6,340 nt of DNA from Desulfofustis sp. (GCA_030145365.1 JAQYVS010000083.1:1-6340), one strand, 5' to 3'. Numbered from the stretch's first letter, positions 1-5,881 are shown. Translations and numbers: made by a program. Notes: generated from the letters alone by a model not told the origin.

Positions 1-412
1 CGATGTATGCGATCAGAATAAATATATAATCAATGCTATCCACATCTGTCCCCACGATCATGTCAACGGGAAGAAAAACTGATAAAAGAATCAGGTATAA
101 CCTGATTCAACACTTGTTCATCAGCACACGCAACCTGTAATTTAATCCCAATAAATGAAAAATATCCTTAAAAAGTGAAGTGATGAGTTATTGCAGTTTT
201 CCTAATCTATAGTGCTGCAAATACTTTTTTCATCTGGAAAAGATATCGGCTGACAATCAAGGTGGGACGCCAGCCCGATCGTCACTCGAATGAGATCATA
301 TATGAACGAAGGAGTTAAGCTGCTCAAACTCGACATGGAGGGGTGTTAAGCTACACCAAAAAACACAGGCAACCATTCAATATATTAACAGAAAAATCAT
401 TGATAAGGAAAG
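1..412. other. Left-edge stretch with no recognised gene
   Basis: I find no gene here that I can name. On the minus strand a frame is open from 106 to the window edge and reads as a hydrophobic peptide. Its only ATG is at 61-59 with no Shine-Dalgarno sequence before it, so it could be the start of a membrane protein continuing outside the window or simply chance. On the plus strand a frame beginning at 2 stops at TGA 80-82. A short plus-strand frame with ATG at 290 or 302 ends at a TAA at 347-349 and is too short to support. Inverted repeats are present at 88-108 (listed separately), at 191-196/215-220 (TTGCAG/CTGCAA, followed by a T run) and around 343-358 (GGTGT/ACACC). No second copy of the tRNA 3' end and no integrase frame is visible, so there is no evidence of an island inserted at the tRNA. 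Confidence 0.5.
88..108. repeat. Perfect 9-bp inverted repeat, operator or weak terminator
   Basis: The arms GAATCAGGT and ACCTGATTC are perfect reverse complements separated by ATA. Read on the minus strand the hairpin is followed by a T-rich run (TTTTATCAGTTTTT), so it could end a minus-strand transcript. With only four G-C pairs per arm and a three-base loop it fits a protein-binding operator equally well. On the plus strand no T run follows. Confidence 0.5.
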
Positions 413-450
413 CAAAACGGCCGTCTCTCCAATGAAAAACGGCCATTTTG
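405..450 (-). terminator. Terminator hairpin of tRNA-Asn
   Basis: On the minus strand, CAAAATGGCCGT (450-439) pairs with ACGGCCGTTTTG (424-413): 12 pairs including one U-G wobble, closing a loop of about 14 nt. The 3' arm ends in TTTTG followed by CTTTCCTT, giving an interrupted U-rich tail. The stem begins five bases after the encoded CCA of the tRNA, where a tRNA-unit terminator belongs. The plus-strand reading has an A-rich flank and no U tail, so the minus strand is the likely active direction. Confidence 0.65.
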
Positions 451-455
451 AAAAC

Positions 456-531
456 TGGCTCCCCGGGACGGACTCGAACCGCCGACAGGGTGGTTAACAG
501 CCACCTGCTCTACCAACTGAGCTACCGAGGA
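456..531 (-). tRNA. tRNA-Asn (anticodon GUU)
   Basis: A complete 76-nt cloverleaf reads on the minus strand. The acceptor arm TCCTCGG pairs with CCGGGGA, with one U-G wobble. The D loop contains AGTTGGTAGA, the anticodon stem GGTGG/CCACC closes the loop CTGTTAA, and the T arm carries the canonical GTTCGAGTC. The anticodon is GTT (plus-strand AAC at 496-498), which reads Asn codons AAC and AAU. The discriminator base is G, as usual for tRNA-Asn, and CCA is encoded in the DNA. It lies downstream of mntP in the same orientation but has its own promoter about 90 nt upstream and a hairpin directly after its 3' end, so it is probably an independent single-tRNA transcription unit. Confidence 0.97.
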
Positions 532-600
532 TTATGTGTGAGACCCTTTAGTCTTTGTAACGCAGACAAACCAACAAAACAAGTAGAATGCGAAATTGAC

Positions 601-645
601 CCCTCAGATCTCGTAGCGCGAGAATATATACCGGGCGCCTGAGGG
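601..645. repeat. Nested inverted repeats at the tRNA promoter start site
   Basis: CCCTCAG (601-607) and CTGAGGG (639-645) are perfect inverted arms centred on the -10 box. Inside them TCTCG (609-613) and CGAGA (619-623) form a second inverted pair over the predicted transcription start. These could be an operator, or hairpins in read-through RNA from mntP. No regulator is identifiable from the window. Confidence 0.4.
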
Positions 646-651
646 TGTCAA
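623..651 (-). promoter_or_regulatory. Sigma70-type promoter of tRNA-Asn
   Basis: On the minus strand a perfect -35 TTGACA (651-646) is followed by a 17-bp spacer and -10 TATATT (628-623). An A run (AAAAAAA) lies immediately upstream of the -35 and could act as an UP element. The region after the -10 is GC-rich (CTCGCGC), the kind of discriminator seen at stringently controlled stable-RNA promoters. The predicted start near 615 gives a 5' leader of about 80 nt that RNase P would remove. The -35 begins only 25 nt past the mntP stop codon. Confidence 0.8.
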
Positions 652-675
652 CATTTTTTTAGACGGGCACGGTAC

Positions 676-1245
676 TCAACCAGCCTGTAAAATAGTATGT
701 TGGAGTAGAATTTTAAGGCCGATCAGGATCAGGATAACACCGCCGATTATCTCGATTTTTCCTTCAAAGAGATGGCCAACCTTTCGGCCCAGGATAATGC
801 CGGCATGCGACAGACCGCCCGTCACAAAGCCGATAATCAGTGCTGGAGCCAAGATATTGATACTGAGGATGGCGAAACTCAGGCCGACTGCCAGCGCATC
901 TATGCTGGTGGCGATCGAGAGCAGCAGCAGACGTCCGCCGGACATTACCGGTTTGACCTCTTCGGCATCTTCCAGCCGACGTGCCTCATATATCATCTTG
1001 ATACCAATTCCCGCCAGCAAGCCAAAGACAATCCAATGATCGTAGGCAGCGATATAATTGCGGAAACTAAGTCCGGCAAACCAACCGATAACCGGCATGA
1101 GTGCCTGAAACAGGGCAAATGACGCAGCGATGGTAAGGGTCTGTCGCAGCCCCATCTGTTTCATGGTGACCCCGCTTGCCACCGATACCGCAAAGGCATC
1201 CATAGCAAGACCAACCGCTATCACAATTATTGAAAAAAAATCCAC
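676..1245 (-). CDS. mntP: Manganese efflux pump MntP
   Basis: MntP is an inner-membrane exporter that removes excess Mn2+ from the cytoplasm. The 189 residues match the usual family length and form about six hydrophobic segments (roughly 3-23, 34-55, 68-86, 106-126, 131-152, 166-183). The two internally repeated family signatures are visible: AMDAFAVS near residue 16 and SIDALAVG near residue 116, each with the conserved membrane Asp. A charged cytoplasmic stretch (about 84-98) separates the halves. I chose the GTG start at 1245 because the protein begins as family members do and the frame upstream has no ATG, GTG or TTG before the stop of the preceding gene. No convincing Shine-Dalgarno sequence precedes it, so translation may depend on coupling. 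It lies 33 nt after the DUF4136 lipoprotein gene in the same reading frame, suggesting one operon. The yybP-ykoY riboswitch that often controls mntP is not seen. No terminator follows the TGA stop. Confidence 0.93.
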   Translation of the reverse strand: MDFFSIIVIAVGLAMDAFAVSVASGVTMKQMGLRQTLTIAASFALFQALMPVIGWFAGLSFRNYIAAYDHWIVFGLLAGIGIKMIYEARRLEDAEEVKPVMSGGRLLLLSIATSIDALAVGLSFAILSINILAPALIIGFVTGGLSHAGIILGRKVGHLFEGKIEIIGGVILILIGLKILLQHTILQAG

Positions 1246-1264
1246 TGGAGATGGTATGCTTAAT

Positions 1265-1286
1265 CCCGTTAATAATGATTAGCGGG
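1265..1286 (-). promoter_or_regulatory. Intercistronic hairpin before mntP
   Basis: CCCG-TAAT (1265-1273, skipping T1269) pairs with ATTA-CGGG (1278-1286, skipping G1282) around a four-base loop: eight pairs with one interior mismatch in the minus-strand RNA. It covers the lipoprotein gene's stop codon (1279-1281) and ends about 19 nt before the GTG of mntP. No U run follows, so a terminator is unlikely. It may affect mRNA stability or ribosome entry at mntP. Confidence 0.35.
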
Positions 1287-1851
1287 GCGGAAAGCCCTCC
1301 AGGATTTTATGGACAGCTTGTGACAGGTTTTTCTGAGCCCTTTCCTGCGTCTGTTCTTCAACTATTTTTCCAGTACCGGTACCACGCCAGATCAGGCCAT
1401 GCTTATCCGGGTCGAGAAAATCGATAATCAGAGAACCTTCTTCATACTCGGCAACAGGTTTTTGATTCAGCTCTGGATTCCAGTTTGGATCACGGTACAG
1501 GGTCCCATAACCGTAAGGTGCATAGAAATGCTCGATGTTTTCAGTCCGTATTTTTTTCTCAATGGCGCCAAACCAAGCGATAAGGAAATCAGCCTGATCT
1601 CCATCAGCTTTTTTAAAGCCTTTTGCTTGAAGCGACTCCTCAATAGCCGTGCGGACCGTTTCCCTCGTAAGCTTATTATTTACTCTGACATCATCACTGA
1701 GTTGATCAATTTCATTCAACCAGCCGTATGTTTTAAGCAAAGAGAAATCTGTTTTGGGATTGTGATCGCTGTTTGTCTGTATCGAAGTACACCCGATAAC
1801 AGTAATCAGAATCAGGCCCGCCAACACTCGTATCATCGTTTGAACGTTCAT
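1279..1851 (-). CDS. DUF4136-type lipoprotein
   Basis: The 190-residue product begins with a short hydrophobic signal (about residues 7-20) ending in the lipobox V-I-G-C, with Cys21 as the lipidated residue. The next residue is Thr, so sorting to the outer membrane is expected. The mature part follows the DUF4136 pattern as I know it: DFSLLKTYGWL near 35-45, an amphipathic helix with LQAKGF (about 74-79), ADFLIAWF (87-94), a Tyr/Gly-rich stretch (110-119), then YEEGSLIIDFLDP (136-148) and the LIWRGTGTG block (153-161). The molecular function of the family is not known. The ATG at 1851 directly follows the TAG of the upstream gene with no base between, and only a weak GGGTAA lies before it, so translational coupling is likely. 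mntP follows after 33 nt. Family assignment is by pattern memory; the lipoprotein call is firmer. Confidence 0.82.
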   Translation of the reverse strand: MNVQTMIRVLAGLILITVIGCTSIQTNSDHNPKTDFSLLKTYGWLNEIDQLSDDVRVNNKLTRETVRTAIEESLQAKGFKKADGDQADFLIAWFGAIEKKIRTENIEHFYAPYGYGTLYRDPNWNPELNQKPVAEYEEGSLIIDFLDPDKHGLIWRGTGTGKIVEEQTQERAQKNLSQAVHKILEGFPPR

Positions 1852-2682
1852 CTATTTACCCAGCAATTGTTTCAGGGTGTTCATAGCCTCTTCCATCTGC
1901 ATCTGGTCTTCTTCTGGAATTTCCGGTTGTCCACCTGACGGCAAACCAAGAATGCCCTGGCTCTTCTTTTTAAAACTCTCTGGATCCTTGAGTCCGGCTA
2001 TCATTTGTTCAGCCATCATCCTGGCCATCTGGTCAGCTTCCGCATTGGGTTGTGGAACAATTCCTTGTGGGAATTGAAAATATTTTTCATCAGCACCCTT
2101 TTCCTTAACCTCGGTTGCCTCTGTTTTGACGGTTATCCCCAGAATAGTTGACTCAGACAACAAACTTATGCCGGTACCATGAATTGAATATATCGTGGAC
2201 CCCATGGCTGAAACTTTATCACAGGAATATCCATGAATTTCTTTTACATTGGGCTCGACTGCTCCCTGCACGGCTCCCATGAACCCACCTGCCATCTTTT
2301 CAGCATTTTCACTTACTTTCTTTTTCTCGTCTGCTGAAAGTTTATCGTATTCTTCAATCATAATTTTCTGAGGATTGACCGATTTTGTTCCGATCTGTTC
2401 TCTCAGGTCAAACGAGTAAACCCAGTCGGGATCAGTAATTTCAATGGTGGTCATTTTCTGGGTCACACCAAGCATCGTGGTGCTGACTGTTCGGTGCCTA
2501 GCCATCTTTTTGCCATGGTCCTGGATGTAAAAAAACTCCTGCCCTGTTTCCATGCCGCTTATGGCATAGGTTATGACAGCCTCATTAAACGGCAGTTTTC
2601 GGTCCCACGGGTTTGATCCGGCCATTGCCAAACAGGGTACCAGCAGAATAGTCACCAAAACCGCCAGAAATTTAGCCTTCAT
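1852..2682 (-). CDS. Secreted protein, DUF4412-like, function unknown
   Basis: A typical Sec signal peptide opens this 276-residue protein: basic start MKAK, hydrophobic core about 5-18, and an AMA cleavage site after residue 21. A Cys at 17 follows Pro and does not make a lipobox. The mature protein has a beta-rich part (about 30-100, FNEAVITYAISG and a G-x-E-F-F-Y-I strand), a charged helical stretch (113-130), a conserved-looking HGYSCDKV block (150-157) with a lone mature Cys154, and more strands ending in FQFPQGIVPQP (202-212). The last 60 residues are Met-rich, Gln-rich and helical. The layout of strands and the G-x-x-C-D-K-V block recall DUF4412 proteins, but I hold that loosely. The start is supported by AAGGAG nine bases before ATG; this GGAG can pair with CTCC just downstream in a four-pair hairpin. 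It probably acts in the periplasm with the lipoprotein encoded directly after it. Confidence 0.85.
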   Translation of the reverse strand: MKAKFLAVLVTILLVPCLAMAGSNPWDRKLPFNEAVITYAISGMETGQEFFYIQDHGKKMARHRTVSTTMLGVTQKMTTIEITDPDWVYSFDLREQIGTKSVNPQKIMIEEYDKLSADEKKKVSENAEKMAGGFMGAVQGAVEPNVKEIHGYSCDKVSAMGSTIYSIHGTGISLLSESTILGITVKTEATEVKEKGADEKYFQFPQGIVPQPNAEADQMARMMAEQMIAGLKDPESFKKKSQGILGLPSGGQPEIPEEDQMQMEEAMNTLKQLLGK

Positions 2683-2718
2683 TGGAGCCTTCTCCTTTTG
2701 ATTTCTTGTCTGGTATCG

Positions 2719-2747
2719 ATTGTAATTTCAAAGCTATTGCCTGTCTT
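2719..2747 (-). promoter_or_regulatory. Possible promoter of the secreted protein-lipoprotein-mntP cluster
   Basis: On the minus strand AAGACA (2747-2742), a 17-bp spacer and TACAAT (2724-2719) resemble a sigma70 -35/-10 pair with four and five consensus matches. It lies in the 81-bp gap after ydfG, about 37 nt upstream of the ATG at 2682. If active, the three downstream genes are transcribed independently of the interrupted ydfG. Confidence 0.35.
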
Positions 2748-2763
2748 TACACAAGAAAAGCTT

Positions 2764-3519
2764 CTATTCGTCTCTCACTATAACAAGCGGTCCAAAGCTC
2801 TGGCAGACCGGCATAATCTCTATCCGATTAATATTTACATGGGCAGGTCTGTCCGTCGCCCAGTAAATTGTCTCGGCAATATCACTCGCGGTAAGCGGTT
2901 TGGCATTCTGATATATCGTATCGGCTTTTTGCTCATCCCATTTGAAGCGAACTTTGGAGAACTCGGTTTCTGCAAGTCCCGGTTCAATATTGGTCACCCG
3001 CACCTGGGTACCCTGCAAATCGGCAATAAGATTGTTGGTAAATTGAGAAACGAAGGCTTTTGTCGCACCATAGGCATTGCCTCCCGGATACGGGTAATCA
3101 CCAGCCACAGAGCCGACGTTCACAATATGACCCCGATTTCGCTCAACCATTGCAGGCAGAATTTTTCGAGTCATATATAAAAGCCCTTTGATATTCGTAT
3201 CAACCATGGCTTCCCAATCATCCATATAGGCTTCATGCGCCAGCTCCAAACCTAGCGCCAATCCGGCGTTGTTGAGCAATACATCAATTGTTTTGAATTT
3301 TTCCGGCAGGTTATCCATCGACTGCTCAACTTCGCTCTGGCTACGAACGTCAAAACAGCAGGCATGCACATTTGCATCACCAAAATGGTTAACCAGTTGA
3401 TCCAGCCGATCCTGCCGTCTTCCCGTGATGACAGCTTTCCAGCCTTTTTCAACAGATAATTCCGCACACGCTCTTCAAAATCCTGATGTAGCACCGGTTA
3501 TCAACACCGTTTTCTGCAT
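2764..3519 (-). pseudogene. ydfG: ydfG, NADP-dependent hydroxy-acid dehydrogenase, in-frame TGA at codon 15
   Basis: This is a classical short-chain dehydrogenase closely matching E. coli YdfG (3-hydroxy acid/serine dehydrogenase, cytoplasmic, NADP-dependent). The frame from ATG 3519, eight bases after AGGGAG, reads MQKTVLITGATSGF, then TGA (3477-3475), then RACAEL and on to TAG at 2764. The family expects Gly at the TGA (TGxxxGxG, as in E. coli TGATAGFG), so one base change, GGA to TGA, explains the stop. The remaining 236 codons are intact: NNAG at 83-86, catalytic Asn109, Ser137 in VGSVAG, Tyr150 and Lys154 in YGATK, and the YdfG tail HVNINRIEIMPVCQS. The 251-codon length is normal. Internal starts (GTG at codon 51, ATG at codon 68) would give products without the NADP-binding motif. 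It is most likely a recent nonsense pseudogene or a base-call error. Selenocysteine is unlikely at a conserved glycine. Confidence 0.88.
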
Positions 3520-3527
3520 ACTCAAAT

Positions 3528-3533
3528 CTCCCT
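3528..3533 (-). promoter_or_regulatory. Ribosome binding site of ydfG
   Basis: AGGGAG on the minus strand ends eight bases before ATG 3519. It fixes the start upstream of the in-frame TGA, showing that the original gene included codons 1-14 rather than starting after the stop. Confidence 0.75.
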
Positions 3534-3555
3534 GGATAGAACCCTCTGGGTAAAA

Positions 3556-3583
3556 CTATTATAATAGTGCACTATTATTGTAG
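3556..3583. promoter_or_regulatory. Palindromic operator over the ydfG promoter
   Basis: Positions 3561-3578 are a perfect 18-bp palindrome, ATAATAGTGCACTATTAT. It sits within a 28-bp imperfect palindrome (12 of 14 positions matching per half) centred on TGCA. The left part, CTATTATAATAG (3556-3567), is itself a perfect 12-bp palindrome, so the unit CTATTAT/ATAATAG occurs three times in alternating orientation. The minus-strand -10 TATAAT (3563-3558) lies inside it; the -35 at the right distance is poor. This fits a dimeric repressor or redox/ligand-sensing regulator of MarR, HxlR or TetR type, but the class cannot be told from the site. Confidence 0.7.
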
Positions 3584-3670
3584 ATTACTGAATCTCAAAA
3601 CCGCCTATTCATAGTATAACAATATTGACATTACACAATCGGTCAGCGTGAATTTTTTAAAAAAACAGAT

Positions 3671-5839
3671 TTAATGGGTATTATTTTTAATAAATAAACC
3701 GATAACATTTCGAACTCTTAATGATTCCAGCGATTTTTCTCCATACATAATACTGTGCCTGTCACTTGAAAACCTGGCCAGTTCTTTCTTTTTCGAGCCA
3801 ATGAGATCATATATCTGTTCGGCGCTGTCTGGGTTTATAACCTGATCTTTGTCGGTACAAACGATCAAAGCAGGGTGATTCATAGATTCAAGCCTGCTGC
3901 GTGCAGTTTGAAGTAATTCATCGATATGATGGACACCTGCCACCGGGTTCCGATGATAGTTAACTTTCTCATTTTCCGGCTCAAACTCAACAAATTCTCG
4001 GCTGTCCCGATCTCCTTTCCAGCCAGCCAGCAGCCGGTTCCAGATGTCCATTGGCGGCATGAATCTTCGAGAATAGTCCTGCAACTTTAACGGAGGACCA
4101 ATGGCCACCACCCCTCCCAGTGTATGCAGGCGCGAGGCAAGTTCCAGCATAAGCATTCCGCCTGCAGAAAATCCTACCAGAAACACCTGGCTGCAGACCG
4201 AGTTCATGAGTGCATAGCCTCGTTCTACGGCCTCTTGCCATTCTCCCAGACTTTTTTCAGCCAAACATTCCGGGGTAGTCCCATGTCCCGGCAACCGCAC
4301 CCCATACACCCAGTACCCCATTCTACGGAGAAAATCGCCACATTCCCGCATCTCTTCAGGCACAGACAGATAACTGTGCACCAGAACCACCCCTACTCTA
4401 AAAGATGGGGCAGGAAGCAAATACGGCTGTCCATAGCGAAAATCGATCTCGGCTTTTTCCTGACACGATTCCCGCTCCTGCTGAAACATCTGCTGATCTT
4501 GTTTAAAAAGACTTCGAGCAATCGCCAGACGGGCAAGCCAATCAGGCACTAAAGATATCCTGGTAAGCACACGCTGCAGTGACCTTAGTGGTTCAATCTC
4601 ATTCGCCATTACCTCCGAAGGATTTTTCAGACGTGCCTGATGAAACAGCAGGGGCTGCTGCCAGTGATGCTTATCTTTTTTTAGCTTATTGCCTTTTTTT
4701 ACCAGGCACTTCGTTTCCAGTAACAGATCGATAAAACCATTGAGCTTCTCATACCGGTCGTCTGTCAACAGATGAAGTTGGTCTTCTTTCAAGGACATGT
4801 GCACGTTGGTGGTGATCTCTGGTTTTGCTTTCAAATATCTGGCAGCACAATATACTTTCCGGTTCAGTTCAATCCGGGTAAACGGACGGTATGATTTTCT
4901 TCTCAACAGAAAGGCCAGAATATGATCGTGGTTGACAGTGGTGCCTGAGTATATCCGCTCCATATAGGTCCGCATCATCTGAGTGGAGCAATGTTTTAGA
5001 TATTTTTGAACTGCAGGAACCTCATCGAAACCAGGGTCAAAGGGCCCATTGATCGTTTTTTCGAGAAGCGGATGTTCTATCTTTTCTGCAGCATCAAGCG
5101 GTTGACCGAAACGAATATCGATATCAACTCCTTCAAGCATCATGGTGCCTTCGGTCATCAATTCTTCAATTATCCGCTCGGACGGCTCTCTGATGTAGCG
5201 TGAAGCAAGATCAGAGAATAGATTTTCACGGGCCCGAATCGGGTAATAAGTACAATTGATCGGAACTATTTTCACACTCTCACTGCTGATCTCATCACCT
5301 TCATCAAGATCCAATAGTGTCCGCAGCTGGGCGGTTTCTTCTGGCTGTGAGGTCGCACAACATTTAAAGATTCGCCTAAATATTTCTGCACGCAGCGCCA
5401 GCCAGGCGGCACCGGTATGCGGCGAACGAGAGAGATGATCATCTCCTACAACAAATTTTCTCCCCTCCACCAGTTTCTTATTTTTCACCATCCTGCCTTC
5501 AGGAAAAATAATCCAGTTGGCCTTCAAACTCAGCAGGGTTCCTACAATCAATTCGTCCCGCAGCGGATCTTTTGTCGAAACCACACCGACCTTGTCAAAA
5601 TAGGACTTGAGGGCGCCTTGAAATAATCCGTCATCGGCAAGTGAACAGATCGGCTTTTTAGTCAGGTGATAGAGATAATATGGAAGCAGTAGCGTTTCCA
5701 GCCGGGTGAAATGATTGATGACAAAGATGGTCGGACCTTCGGGGATGTTGGACAGGTCATGGAAATAGCTTTTTGCTTTCAGAAGTTTGGCCAGCGTCTT
5801 TATGGCCAGTTCGGTCGTAAAATAGGCGGTACGATTCAT
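3671..5839 (-). CDS. PlsC-type acyltransferase fused to alpha/beta hydrolase
   Basis: The 722-residue protein has two catalytic parts. Residues about 20-250 are a PlsC/LPLAT acyltransferase, the fold that moves acyl chains onto glycerophosphate or lysophospholipid: motif I NHFTRLE (42-48), motif III FPEGRM (112-117), and the VPINCTYYPI strand (192-201). Motif I has Glu48 where the usual H-x4-D has Asp. Residues about 480-720 are an alpha/beta hydrolase resembling carboxylesterase/monoacylglycerol lipases: LVHSYLSVPEEMR (486-498, with HS in place of the usual HG), RLPGHGTTPE (515-524), nucleophile Ser558 in GFSAGG, probable acid Asp665 in DKDQVINP and probable base His695. The middle (about 270-475) is rich in basic and helical segments and matches nothing I know. 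There is no signal peptide, so it is cytoplasmic or membrane-peripheral. The start is set by AGGAGG three bases before ATG. It has its own promoter and lacks a clear terminator. Both halves look catalytically complete; substrates are unknown. Confidence 0.9.
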   Translation of the reverse strand: MNRTAYFTTELAIKTLAKLLKAKSYFHDLSNIPEGPTIFVINHFTRLETLLLPYYLYHLTKKPICSLADDGLFQGALKSYFDKVGVVSTKDPLRDELIVGTLLSLKANWIIFPEGRMVKNKKLVEGRKFVVGDDHLSRSPHTGAAWLALRAEIFRRIFKCCATSQPEETAQLRTLLDLDEGDEISSESVKIVPINCTYYPIRARENLFSDLASRYIREPSERIIEELMTEGTMMLEGVDIDIRFGQPLDAAEKIEHPLLEKTINGPFDPGFDEVPAVQKYLKHCSTQMMRTYMERIYSGTTVNHDHILAFLLRRKSYRPFTRIELNRKVYCAARYLKAKPEITTNVHMSLKEDQLHLLTDDRYEKLNGFIDLLLETKCLVKKGNKLKKDKHHWQQPLLFHQARLKNPSEVMANEIEPLRSLQRVLTRISLVPDWLARLAIARSLFKQDQQMFQQERESCQEKAEIDFRYGQPYLLPAPSFRVGVVLVHSYLSVPEEMRECGDFLRRMGYWVYGVRLPGHGTTPECLAEKSLGEWQEAVERGYALMNSVCSQVFLVGFSAGGMLMLELASRLHTLGGVVAIGPPLKLQDYSRRFMPPMDIWNRLLAGWKGDRDSREFVEFEPENEKVNYHRNPVAGVHHIDELLQTARSRLESMNHPALIVCTDKDQVINPDSAEQIYDLIGSKKKELARFSSDRHSIMYGEKSLESLRVRNVIGLFIKNNTH

Positions 5840-5842
5840 AGG

Positions 5843-5848
5843 CCTCCT
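5843..5848 (-). promoter_or_regulatory. Ribosome binding site of the fusion gene
   Basis: A perfect AGGAGG on the minus strand lies three bases before ATG 5839. The spacing is shorter than usual but no other in-frame start is nearby, and the ATG gives a natural PlsC amino end. Confidence 0.75.
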
Positions 5849-5864
5849 GAGAACACGTCATCCT

Positions 5865-5881
5865 ATTTCTAGTATAGAAAT
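5865..5881. promoter_or_regulatory. Inverted repeat over the -10 box of the fusion gene
   Basis: ATTTCTA (5865-5871) and TAGAAAT (5875-5881) are perfect inverted arms separated by GTA, and they enclose the -10 TATACT. A dimeric repressor bound here would block RNA polymerase. The sequence differs from the ydfG operator, so a different regulator is implied. Confidence 0.5.

Noticed and set aside
413..531. tRNA-Asn as an integration site for a genomic island
   Set aside because: No repeat of the tRNA 3' end and no integrase frame occur within the window.
448..642. Plus-strand frame of 64 codons
   Set aside because: It runs antisense through tRNA-Asn and its promoter; frames like this are common artefacts of tRNA sequence.
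1399..1938. Plus-strand frame of 179 codons
   Set aside because: It is antisense to the lipoprotein and secreted protein genes, which have signal sequences and family patterns; the plus-strand product has no recognisable features.
2698..3180. Plus-strand frame of 160 codons
   Set aside because: It is antisense to ydfG, whose minus-strand reading matches a known enzyme over its whole length.
3475..3477. TGA as selenocysteine, or as glycine under a reassigned code
   Set aside because: The site is a conserved cofactor-binding glycine, not a redox residue, and I see no SECIS-like hairpin directly after it. A TGA-Gly code is contradicted by mntP ending correctly at TGA.
3252..3494. Minus-strand frame of 80 codons suggesting a frameshift in ydfG
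   Set aside because: The ydfG frame itself continues to ATG 3519 with family-like sequence; the defect is an in-frame TGA, not a frameshift, and this other frame is a shadow.
4124..4552. Plus-strand frame of 142 codons
   Set aside because: It is antisense to the hydrolase half of the fusion gene, whose catalytic motifs are clear.
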